Part shown: piece by piece, positions 15,769 through 21,503 of the stretch
Position numbering within the stretch: the first letter of the stretch is position 1
Layout: each line of letters opens with the position of its first letter
Virus record (IMG/VR): IMGVR_UViG_3300025086_000242
Span: 1-23,819 of that record
Source of the DNA: a virus
Strand: one strand, 5' to 3'
Length of the DNA stretch: 23,819 nt
The notes under the pieces: model-generated
The model's input: only the letters and a program-made list of their open reading frames with translations
Told to the model about the DNA's origin: nothing
The model's database searches: none
Translations under genes and position numbers: made by a program

Positions 15769-16131
15769 TTAATAGCTTCTAGAGCTTTGGGTTAATCTAA
15801 TTGAATCAGGTGTACCAGACTTAGCATCTAACATACCTAATCTATTTGCAACGTTGTATCTATTCTTTGCATCGTGAAGCTCTTCAATAATTCTATTAGC
15901 TTCAGAGAAAGTAATGTCTACTTGCATATTTCCTATACATAGTGTACCTATAATAGGTTGAGTTGCAGGAGCTATAGGGTTAATTGCTTTATTGCCCTTA
16001 GCTAGTTCCACTTTAATTGATCCCCAATTTTTACCATATCTACCTGGCTCGAATGGTTTCTTTTGATTGTGTTTAATTGGAAGTTGATTACCAGGACCTC
16101 CTCTACGAAATTTTCTATTATGCTTTTGCAT
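15769..16131 (-). CDS. Unknown basic 120-residue protein
   Basis: The N-terminal 45 residues are very basic and Gly/Pro/Asn-rich (KHNRKFRRGGPGNQLPIKHN) and look disordered or nucleic-acid-binding. Residues 55-95 (TQPIIGTLCIGNMQVDITFS, then a helix EANRIIEELHDAKNRY) form a small alpha/beta part. The C-terminus is Ser/Arg-rich. The ATG has no Shine-Dalgarno sequence and lies 165 nt downstream of promoter copy B. I do not recognise the family. Confidence 0.6.
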   Translation of the reverse strand: MQKHNRKFRRGGPGNQLPIKHNQKKPFEPGRYGKNWGSIKVELAKGNKAINPIAPATQPIIGTLCIGNMQVDITFSEANRIIEELHDAKNRYNVANRLGMLDAKSGTPDSIRLTQSSRSY

Positions 16132-16295
16132 GTTGTAAAAATATTTAATATTGCCTACTATTTAGGGTTTCGGCTTATCCCTTTTTTAATACACCTTGTG
16201 GGTGTGTAATTCTTTGAATTATATAATAATAAATAAATTGTTTTTATTTAATTATGTTAGTGTATGAGTTATTATTAAATAATAAATTATATGCT
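16132..16295 (-). other. AT-rich leader of the 16131 gene, no gene seen
   Basis: This is the transcript leader between promoter copy B and the ATG at 16131. It contains a small hairpin (ACACC/GGTGT, minus strand 16201-16189 area). It also contains a degenerate partial copy of the promoter box (GGATAAGCCG, 16171-16180) that lacks the TTTG and the TTATATT part. I see no open frame of note. Such a long leader is unusual for this compact genome. Confidence 0.45.
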
Positions 16296-16326
16296 AATAT
16301 AATTAAAATTTTCGACATATCCAAAT
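16296..16326 (-). promoter_or_regulatory. Early-type promoter copy B
   Basis: ATTTGGATATGTCG, 10 nt, TTATATT, then AGCATATAAT on the minus strand. The box GAACTATTTTGAAAAA lies upstream, starting 8 nt from the promoter box, and overlaps the stop codon of the gene ending at 16337. The same box stands at the same distance in copy C. Confidence 0.8.
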
Positions 16327-16336
16327 TTTTAGAGAA

Positions 16337-16597
16337 CTATTTTGAAAAAACCTTTTCTACCTCTGGGTCTATATAGCCATGATCCTTTTTAACTTGTAGT
16401 AGTATAGAGCATTTCTCATATTCTTCTGTTTCTATATAATGCTCTATCAAATGATCTATCATCTTAAAAAACTTTTCCTTTGAGCTAAAAAACTGTAAAG
16501 GATCAATTTCATTCACAATCATTTTGAACCCTTCATCAAGTGCTATCTTATTGAAAATTTCAATCATACGTGATATGTCTATATTGTCTCTGTGCAT
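16337..16597 (-). CDS. Unknown protein, paralogue of the 14556-14939 product
   Basis: This is an 86-residue acidic helical protein. Residues 46-68 (MIDHLIEHYIETEEYEKCSI) match the TEEYEKC segment of the 127-residue protein near the tmRNA. The two proteins probably share a helical-hairpin module. The ATG lies inside the end of the upstream Myb/SANT-like gene (19-nt overlap) with no Shine-Dalgarno sequence, so coupled translation is likely. A GATATTTATT element lies at 16602-16611. Function unknown. Confidence 0.6.
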   Translation of the reverse strand: MHRDNIDISRMIEIFNKIALDEGFKMIVNEIDPLQFFSSKEKFFKMIDHLIEHYIETEEYEKCSILLQVKKDHGYIDPEVEKVFSK

Positions 16598-17118
16598 TTA
16601 TAATAAATATCTTTTACCAAGTCCAAATGGAACCTTATTGGATAATCCTTTTCATCTTCTATAGCATAAAAAGATTTACCAGAAACTAAGCCAACTGTAA
16701 GAATCTTGTCAGCATAATCAAATGCACCATCTGTTTCAAACTCGGTCATTCCTTTGATATGCTCTATAGTTCTTAGCAATACTTTGTCACCAGGCTTGAG
16801 CTTCTTCTTACGCATTTTAAGAACGTCATTAAAGATAACCGGTGGTATATAACTATGGTCTATATCTTTGGGAAAGTCTGAGGTTTCATTATAAGTTAAT
16901 TGCTCATTTCTTCTTAATACAGTAACCAATCGACTAGATGGAATGATGTTAGCAATCTCTAGAATCTTCTTTCTAGTTGCTTGATAAGATCTGTCAATCA
17001 ATTTAGCAAGCTCATAAATATCTTCAGTAGTTAAGTGATTCTTAACAGCTTGGTCTAATAATAATATTTCTTCTGTAGTCCAGGATCTAAACATTTGGTA
17101 AAAGTAATTTAAGGACAT
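16579..17118 (-). CDS. Myb/SANT-like DNA-binding protein
   Basis: This product has up to 179 residues. Residues 12-55 (SWTTEEILLLDQAVKNHLTT, then a helix and SYQATRKKILEIA) have the W-T-x-E-E plus spaced-helix pattern of Myb/SANT-type helix-turn-helix domains. The C-terminal half (LKPGDKVLLRTIEHIKG, then ILTVGLVSGKSFY) looks like a small beta-barrel such as an SH3-like fold. The ATG at 17118 overlaps the nucleotidase gene by 32 nt. An alternative ATG at 17094, overlapping its TAG by 8 nt (ATGTTTAG), would keep the whole domain and is equally likely. Neither has a ribosome site. It may be a transcription regulator or a DNA-processing accessory. Confidence 0.62.
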   Translation of the reverse strand: MSLNYFYQMFRSWTTEEILLLDQAVKNHLTTEDIYELAKLIDRSYQATRKKILEIANIIPSSRLVTVLRRNEQLTYNETSDFPKDIDHSYIPPVIFNDVLKMRKKKLKPGDKVLLRTIEHIKGMTEFETDGAFDYADKILTVGLVSGKSFYAIEDEKDYPIRFHLDLVKDIYYKCTETI

Positions 17119-17566
17119 CGTCCCAGTTCATAGCATTAACATCAGTTCCGAAGTGTATGTGATTTCCTGTGAAATCTTCAACCCCGTTCCAAACATTGTC
17201 ATCGATTAGAATATAAGGAAACCCGTCATCGTCACATCCTTTAAGTAAACCCTTGTTACTTGTTAGGATAAGTTTCTTATAAGCATCTTGTCCAAGATAT
17301 TGTTGAACCCAAAGTCTCTTATCTATCCAGCATGAAGGATTACTCCAACTTGGTGTTGAAGCAATGTAAACATCGTAATGTTTGCATAATTCTTTGTAAG
17401 CTTTAATTGCTCCTGGCAGAGGGTTGAGGTCTCTATAGAACCCAGGAACTCGGTGAAGATTATCACCATATTTGTCTTTGACATGTTTAGGGGTCATAGC
17501 CGCCTTGCTATCGAAGTCACAAAGGACTCCGTCCATATCAATGTATAAAATTTTCTTATTTGTCAT
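17087..17566 (-). CDS. 5'(3')-deoxyribonucleotidase-like HAD phosphatase
   Basis: In this 159-residue protein, motif I is D10-M-D12-G-V-L-C-D, with D10 the expected nucleophile. A Ser/Thr-rich motif II follows in YIASTPSWSN. A Lys lies in SNKGLLKG and the acidic motif is ILIDDN. The size and the FYRDLNPLPGA segment fit the 5' nucleotidase, deoxy (NT5C-type) family found in many phages. The reaction would remove phosphate from deoxynucleoside monophosphates, adjusting the dNTP pool in the cytoplasm. It is the first gene after promoter copy C and lies next to the DNA ligase gene. The ATG has no Shine-Dalgarno sequence but an A-rich leader. Confidence 0.82.
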   Translation of the reverse strand: MTNKKILYIDMDGVLCDFDSKAAMTPKHVKDKYGDNLHRVPGFYRDLNPLPGAIKAYKELCKHYDVYIASTPSWSNPSCWIDKRLWVQQYLGQDAYKKLILTSNKGLLKGCDDDGFPYILIDDNVWNGVEDFTGNHIHFGTDVNAMNWDDVLKLLLPNV

Positions 17567-17593
17567 TTATTATTAGTTAAGTATTTATATATA

Positions 17594-17624
17594 AATATAA
17601 TCAAAAAAATCGACTTATCGAAAT
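17594..17624 (-). promoter_or_regulatory. Early-type promoter copy C
   Basis: ATTTCGATAAGTCG, 10 nt, TTATATT, then TATATATAAATA on the minus strand. This copy has a C in place of the first G of the GG pair. The GAACTATTTTGAAAAA box starts 8 nt upstream, as in copy B, and the DNA ligase stop codon (GTTAATAAC) lies just beyond. It drives the nucleotidase gene. Confidence 0.82.
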
Positions 17625-17651
17625 TTTTTGGGAACTATTTTGAAAAAGTTA

Positions 17652-18962
17652 TTAACAATTTCTACCGTTGTTGTATATGTGCTTTACAACTGGGAATCTT
17701 AAAGAGTATAGTCCATCCTCGTTTAAGGTTTCTTCAAAGTACTGTATAGTAGCAGTCTTTCCTGTAAGCTCATCGAAGTTTTTAGTATAGTATCTTCTTT
17801 GTTCTTTAGAGAAGCCAGATCCAACTCCAACTCTGTTTCCTTTGTGCTCAATGTATATTTGAGATAGCATTCTTTCTTTTACTTCTTTACCATTATCGAT
17901 AACTCTGTGTTCAGCAAAATCATAACCGACTATCTCGTATTCTTCATCGTGCATTTTCTTTACTTTAAGAATATCATTAGAACGCTTACCTTTGTATTCG
18001 CAATCTTTACGAATCATAATACCTTCGTGACCTAAAGCGTCAGCTTCATCAGCTAGCGATTGAATCTGTTCGATACTAGTAACTTTTTCCATTTGTAAAG
18101 AATGTACGTGATCCATATCTAAAACTACATCATTTCTTTCTGATAACGTTCTAGTGCTTGTCCCGGTATTAAATTCGTTAAGAGTTAAGTAATCGAAAAC
18201 TAAGAACGTTGGATTGGGTATTGTGTGATCTTTTCTACGTATCTCTTTCATAATACCTTGGAAGGATTCGTTACCATCTTTATCTAAAATACAAATCTCA
18301 CCGTCCCATACAGTATTAGGTCTCATTGCAAATTTCAAATCTCTTTTAACTTTAGCTAAAGTGTCAAATTCCTTACCGGCCCTAGAGTGTAATTTAACTT
18401 CGCCATTAGAATCGCAGATAGCAATACATCTAACACCATCTAATTTTCTAGAGGTTAACCAAGTATCTTCTTCTAAGTTTACATGTTTAGGATCATAGGA
18501 ATTAGCAAGAGCTAACTCGAATGTAGGAATCAATCCGGGAATTACTTTGTTTATCAATTTAGCATTAGCTCTGATTTGAAGATTCTTGTCTATGATAGAA
18601 TAAACTAATTCTTTAACAAAGTCTTCTGTTCCTTCGCAGAAACCATTTACTTGAGATATTGCTTCGTGACCAGTTATAACTCTATTATCTAAATCATCAA
18701 GCATTTGAAATACATCTTCATAGCCATCGTGCGATTTGTAACTAGAAAGCTTCTTGCAATTTTTACTAGTAACATAATACATCTTGAAAGGGTCGAGGGT
18801 ATATCTAAGACATTTAAGTACAAACTCATTTTCAGAGTACCTTTCGATTATTTCTTTTTTCTTTAACGTAGAAGTTGTACCTTTCATATCTTCTACAAAG
18901 TGTTGGAGAAACCTCCATGGGTGGTGGTAAATCATTTTACCGTCTTCATTAAATTTATTCAT
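17652..18962 (-). CDS. ATP-dependent DNA ligase
   Basis: This 436-residue protein shows all nucleotidyltransferase motifs. Motif I is K173-LDGVR, with K173 the adenylated lysine. Motif III is WDGEI (219-223), IIIa FLVFDY (253-258), IV EGIMIRK (313-319) and V LKVKKM (332-337). An OB-fold with GSGFSKEQRR and a final basic patch follows. The N-terminal 165 residues are a helical DNA-binding domain of T4-gp30-like size. It seals 3'-OH/5'-phosphate nicks with ATP, in replication and repair. The start at 18962 has no Shine-Dalgarno sequence and lies 27 nt after the tRNA gene. The stop is TAATAA within GTTATTAACA. The early promoter D lies about 0.5 kb upstream, with the tRNA in between. Confidence 0.95.
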   Translation of the reverse strand: MNKFNEDGKMIYHHPWRFLQHFVEDMKGTTSTLKKKEIIERYSENEFVLKCLRYTLDPFKMYYVTSKNCKKLSSYKSHDGYEDVFQMLDDLDNRVITGHEAISQVNGFCEGTEDFVKELVYSIIDKNLQIRANAKLINKVIPGLIPTFELALANSYDPKHVNLEEDTWLTSRKLDGVRCIAICDSNGEVKLHSRAGKEFDTLAKVKRDLKFAMRPNTVWDGEICILDKDGNESFQGIMKEIRRKDHTIPNPTFLVFDYLTLNEFNTGTSTRTLSERNDVVLDMDHVHSLQMEKVTSIEQIQSLADEADALGHEGIMIRKDCEYKGKRSNDILKVKKMHDEEYEIVGYDFAEHRVIDNGKEVKERMLSQIYIEHKGNRVGVGSGFSKEQRRYYTKNFDELTGKTATIQYFEETLNEDGLYSLRFPVVKHIYNNGRNC

Positions 18963-18988
18963 AGTAGTAATTTTAATTTTATTGTTAG

Positions 18989-19062
18989 TGAACCAGGAAG
19001 GATTCGAACCTTCGACCGTTAGCTTAGAAGGCTAATGCTCTATCCAGCTGAGCTACTGGTCC
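18989..19062 (-). tRNA. tRNA-Arg(UCU)
   Basis: A 74-nt cloverleaf on the minus strand. Acceptor stem GGACCAG/CTGGTTC is 7 bp with one G.U. The D-arm is AGCTCAGCTGGATAGAGC. Anticodon stem TTAGC/GCTAA closes loop CTTCTAA with anticodon TCT. The T-arm is GAAGG/CCTTC with loop TTCGAAT. Discriminator A is present and CCA is not encoded. It reads the AGA codon, which an AT-rich phage uses heavily. It lies between a 35-residue membrane-protein gene and the DNA ligase gene. Confidence 0.95.
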
Positions 19063-19065
19063 AGA

Positions 19066-19173
19066 TTAATCACAATCGCAAATTGAGTACAACCAAAGGC
19101 ATATAAGAAACAAAAGCCATTGCCCAGTACCAATAAGTAAACCGAATAGTAATATAGTTAAGCAACCTTTCAT
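19066..19173 (-). CDS. Small 35-residue hydrophobic membrane protein
   Basis: The ATG at 19173 has an AAAAGGAT ribosome site that lies inside the end of the upstream zinc-ribbon gene; the stop TAA and the ATG are one base apart. The product is almost all hydrophobic (LTILLFGLLIGT, then WLLFLICLWLY) with several Cys and ends in DCD. One or two membrane spans are likely. The tRNA gene follows 3 nt after its stop, so RNA processing must separate them. Function unknown. Confidence 0.6.
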   Translation of the reverse strand: MKGCLTILLFGLLIGTGQWLLFLICLWLYSICDCD

Positions 19174-19174
19174 A

Positions 19175-19399
19175 TTATCCTTTTAAGCCAGCCATAATTC
19201 CGTAACCTTTACGTTGAGTTGCTTTACGAAAAGCAGCTGCCGTTTCTTGGTCAACTATTTGTATATTATTACCAGTCTTGTGATTGGTGATTGCAATACA
19301 ACTGTATGATTGTGTAGTAGAGCAATTGATGCAAACCTTGTAACCCAAGTCTAATCGACCCTGGGGTACTGGTCCTAAACATTTTAAGCATTGTGCCAT
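19175..19399 (-). CDS. Small zinc-ribbon protein
   Basis: In this 74-residue protein, C4-x-x-C7 and C23-x-x-C26 make a four-Cys zinc site. The rest (QETAAAFRKATQRKGYGIMA) is a basic helix that could lie on DNA or RNA. It is the first gene after promoter copy D, with the A/T-rich leader ending CACTACTATG and no Shine-Dalgarno sequence. The family is not recognised; a transcription or host-takeover factor is a reasonable guess only. Confidence 0.65.
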   Translation of the reverse strand: MAQCLKCLGPVPQGRLDLGYKVCINCSTTQSYSCIAITNHKTGNNIQIVDQETAAAFRKATQRKGYGIMAGLKG

Positions 19400-19424
19400 A
19401 GTAGTGATTTTTTAATTATAGTTA

Positions 19425-19455
19425 AATATAAGAAATTTATTTGACATATCCAAAT
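19425..19455 (-). promoter_or_regulatory. Early-type promoter copy D
   Basis: ATTTGGATATGTCA, 10 nt, TTATATT, then TAACTATAATTA on the minus strand. It reads into the 19399 zinc-ribbon gene, the 35-residue protein, the tRNA and possibly the ligase. GTTAATAAC lies about 25 nt upstream at the end of the preceding gene. Confidence 0.82.
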
Positions 19456-19483
19456 AAAAAGAGAGAAACTTATTAATAAGTTA

Positions 19484-19894
19484 TTAACAGGTAACATAGG
19501 ACATTGTCTGAGAATCCCATTTGTAAACTGTGTCATCAATGTGATGAGGTAAATCGATATCTGTGAAAACCATATCAGGAATGGTAACAGACCAGATCTG
19601 TCTTAATTGCCCTGGGTAACCATCGTCGTCTTCGTAAAGATCAACCTGAGCTGGAATGCCTTGGTCAATAAGAGATTGACAAACATCTTCAGCTTTACCT
19701 TCATTACTAGTTTTGATTGTAGGATATTTCCAACGATTACCTTCTGAATCAGAAGCGGAAACAAATTTTAATGTAGCTGAAGACTTCATTGTTTCAGCAG
19801 CATCATTTACTATCATTAGTAGATAGTCTTCAATGAATACCCAACCATCGAGTTCATTGGAATAGATTAAATCGTCTTTAATTTCGAATATCAT
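19484..19894 (-). CDS. Unknown 136-residue acidic protein
   Basis: A soluble acidic protein with mixed beta and helix character (IFEIKDDLIYSNELDGWVFI, then DLYEDDDGYPGQLRQIW). No signal, membrane segment or known motif is visible. The stop is tandem TAATAA within the GTTATTAACA element shared with two other early genes; the last residues are VTC. The ATG lacks a Shine-Dalgarno sequence and follows the stop of the gene upstream by 3 nt. Function unknown. Confidence 0.6.
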   Translation of the reverse strand: MIFEIKDDLIYSNELDGWVFIEDYLLMIVNDAAETMKSSATLKFVSASDSEGNRWKYPTIKTSNEGKAEDVCQSLIDQGIPAQVDLYEDDDGYPGQLRQIWSVTIPDMVFTDIDLPHHIDDTVYKWDSQTMSYVTC

Positions 19895-19897
19895 ATT

Positions 19898-20245
19898 TTA
19901 TTTATTTAAGATTGAATTTTTAATTTGAGTAAGATAAGCATCTGCTTGTGCTTCCATTTCTATAGCATCGATGTGAGCATCTGAGTCTGACATCCAAGTA
20001 CCTAAAACAGAAGGATCAGAGTTAGCTCCGAAGTAACCTTTGTAGAATTGAATATATTGATCATTAGCTAAGAGTCCTTCCTCCTCAGCTTCTGAACCAA
20101 CTTTTTCACTTTCGAATAAAAGACCTCTACCTTCATCGTCGATTTCAGTCCAACCATTTGATTCCATGAATTCAATAATTAATTCTGTAATTTTAGAAGC
20201 TTGATCTTTAACAGTAAGAGTAGGTAAATTTTGTAAATAAGTCAT
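19898..20245 (-). CDS. Unknown 115-residue acidic protein
   Basis: Very acidic in the middle (ESEKVGSEAEEEGLLANDQY) with helical ends. The N-terminal segment TELIIEFMESNGWTEID suggests a small helical bundle. It is the first gene after promoter copy E; the leader ends ACTACTACGTATG, without a Shine-Dalgarno sequence. The acidity recalls DNA-mimic early proteins, but the sequence alone does not prove it. Function unknown. Confidence 0.6.
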   Translation of the reverse strand: MTYLQNLPTLTVKDQASKITELIIEFMESNGWTEIDDEGRGLLFESEKVGSEAEEEGLLANDQYIQFYKGYFGANSDPSVLGTWMSDSDAHIDAIEMEAQADAYLTQIKNSILNK

Positions 20246-20289
20246 ACGTAGTAGTTTTTAAGTTTTGATTAGTTAATTATTTATATATA

Positions 20290-20320
20290 AATATAATCAA
20301 AAAATACGACTTATCCAAAT
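20290..20320 (-). promoter_or_regulatory. Early-type promoter copy E
   Basis: ATTTGGATAAGTCG, 10 nt, TTATATT, then TATATATAAATA on the minus strand. The box GGTGACAATTTG (plus-strand reading) begins exactly 6 nt beyond the promoter box, the same spacing as in copy G. Confidence 0.83.
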
Positions 20321-20329
20321 AAAACAGGT

Positions 20330-20340
20330 GACAATTTGTC
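20330..20340. promoter_or_regulatory. Operator-like palindrome GACAATTTGTC, copy 1
   Basis: A perfect 5-bp inverted repeat around a central T, about 10 nt upstream of promoter E. Further copies are at 20373-20383 and 23068-23078, with an imperfect one at 23047-23057. Position and repetition suggest a protein-binding site controlling promoters E and G. Confidence 0.55.
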
Positions 20341-20372
20341 CACTTTTGCAAAAGTTATTAACAATTGCATAT

Positions 20373-20383
20373 GACAATTTGTC
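20373..20383. promoter_or_regulatory. Operator-like palindrome GACAATTTGTC, copy 2
   Basis: The second perfect copy starts 43 bp from copy 1, about four helical turns, just after the stop of the 34-residue gene. Two spaced copies would allow cooperative binding or looping. Confidence 0.5.
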
Positions 20384-20385
20384 TA

Positions 20386-20490
20386 CTATAAAATACCTAA
20401 TGCAAATACAATAGCCATAATAGCTATGTATAGAACAGGTGTAACGTCTATTGGTTCTTGTTTCATATTAATAAATATATTATCTTTCAT
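20386..20490 (-). CDS. Putative 34-residue single-span membrane protein
   Basis: The frame from the ATG at 20490 encodes a short polar start followed by a hydrophobic C-terminal span (VLYIAIMAIVFALGIL). An internal ATG (codon 9) is an alternative start. There is no Shine-Dalgarno sequence, which is normal for genes in this half of the window. It is close in size to the other small membrane genes here, but a frame this short could be chance. Confidence 0.45.
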   Translation of the reverse strand: MKDNIFINMKQEPIDVTPVLYIAIMAIVFALGIL

Positions 20491-20534
20491 ATCGGTATGT
20501 TATCTTAATATCAATCTTGTGTTAAATGTATATC

Positions 20535-20573
20535 AAAAAACCCCCGCGCATTATTATAAAACTTGGTACGCGG
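20535..20573 (-). terminator. Probable Rho-independent terminator
   Basis: On the minus strand CCGCG pairs with CGCGG around a 20-nt AT-rich loop; GGG and six Ts follow. The hairpin starts directly after the stop of the gene at 20574. The large loop and the GGG before the T-run make it weaker than the 9280 terminator. Confidence 0.6.
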
Positions 20574-20774
20574 TTAAGGTATAGGGTCATGGTCTATGTC
20601 ATCAATACTTTCGCAAATGTAAAGCTGGCCATCTCGCTTAAATATAATATCAGCCTTGTAAAGGGTTCGCAGAACATCGGCCCAACCATCAATCATCTTT
20701 ATTCTAGTTTCAGGCAATATTCTCTTTACCTTGTATAGCTTGTCGTGTATAGCAATAACCTTGTAATGCATCAT
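20574..20774 (-). CDS. Unknown 66-residue protein
   Basis: A small basic protein with a beta-like pattern (HYKVIAIHDKLYKVKRILPE, then ADIIFKRDGQLYICESIDD). The ATG overlaps the stop of the gene upstream (TAATG), which supports it as a coupled gene. A terminator-like hairpin follows at once. No function recognised. Confidence 0.58.
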   Translation of the reverse strand: MMHYKVIAIHDKLYKVKRILPETRIKMIDGWADVLRTLYKADIIFKRDGQLYICESIDDIDHDPIP

Positions 20775-21037
20775 TAGATAAACATAGGGTGTACCTTAGC
20801 AGTTTTCCATAGATCATTAGCTTTAATCATTTGATCACCTAAATTACCGTGTGAGGCTGAATCAAACTCTGAATGCCATGCATCACATATTTGTGTCATA
20901 GTATCTAATAAACTATGCCTTTCTAGTACAGCAATTACATTGTTTAACCATTGAGGGTTAGGTTCTTCCTGCGTTTTTAAGGCTGTTACTAATTTCTTAA
21001 ATTTACCTAATAGGATTTCTGCTTGTGTTTTTTTCAT
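20774..21037 (-). CDS. Unknown 87-residue protein
   Basis: A small helical protein (ILLGKFKKLVTALKTQEEPN, then WLNNVIAVLERHSLLDTMT). There is no membrane segment and no motif that I can assign. The start follows an A-rich leader with no Shine-Dalgarno sequence, and the stop overlaps the next gene. Part of a three-gene set with 20574 and 21048. Function unknown. Confidence 0.58.
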   Translation of the reverse strand: MKKTQAEILLGKFKKLVTALKTQEEPNPQWLNNVIAVLERHSLLDTMTQICDAWHSEFDSASHGNLGDQMIKANDLWKTAKVHPMFI

Positions 21038-21047
21038 ATTAATTTTA

Positions 21048-21308
21048 TTATCTGTTTATATCTGAATTGCAATAATCATCTACCATGCTTTCTAGTATAC
21101 TGTGTTCGTCATAGACCCTGCTAATCGCAGGAGGCTTTTTAGCTAGGTTCCACATTGGATGTGCCATAGCTTTTTGCTTTGCTTGACGCTTGTTGTAAGC
21201 TTGCACTTGAAAGTCGTCGTAATCAAAGTCTTTGTAAGATGGAACCCAAAATATTCCTTCTATTCTGTAGGTTCTTTTCTCGTGTAATTTAGTATTTAGC
21301 ATGTGCAT
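21048..21308 (-). CDS. Unknown 86-residue protein
   Basis: A basic, aromatic-rich small protein (RTYRIEGIFWVPSYKDFDYD) followed by a Lys/Gln helix (QAYNKRQAKQKAMAHP). ATG codons at positions 1 and 3 are both possible starts; neither has a ribosome site. The pattern 'strand, then K-R-Q-A-K-x-K-A' recalls small phage proteins of unknown role. It is separated from the AAA+ ATPase gene by the hairpin-bearing region 21309-21503. Confidence 0.58.
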   Translation of the reverse strand: MHMLNTKLHEKRTYRIEGIFWVPSYKDFDYDDFQVQAYNKRQAKQKAMAHPMWNLAKKPPAISRVYDEHSILESMVDDYCNSDINR

Positions 21309-21503
21309 AGTATTTAGTATATTATTTAATTAAATTTAATTTATAGTAGGGTAAAAGAAAAACCCCGGGTAAAAAAATTGAGCTCGGCATATAAACGGCC
21401 TAACCCCCCTCCCTAAGGAGTCCAAACTCGCTGCTTACAATAAACTATTGGTGGGCATTTTTAAGCGAGTTTGGACCTTAATCACCACTACATGATTTTG
21501 TTG
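21309..21503 (-). other. Structured non-coding region with a 13-bp hairpin
   Basis: This 195-nt gap between the AAA+ ATPase gene and the 86-residue gene holds a perfect 13-bp inverted repeat, GTCCAAACTCGCT (21420-21432) with AGCGAGTTTGGAC (21464-21476). Its loop carries a second 5-bp hairpin, CAATA-GTT-TATTG. Further along the minus strand is a G-run (six Gs) and a CCCGGGG-TTTTT stretch. GC content is far above the surroundings. There is no T-run right after the large stem, so it is not an ordinary terminator. It could be a small RNA, a 3'-end processing structure or a DNA site. No gene seen. Confidence 0.6.

Noticed and set aside
16171-16180. A possible eighth early promoter (GGATAAGCCG)
   Set aside because: It lacks the TTTG start and the TTATATT at the fixed distance, so it is at most a decayed copy.
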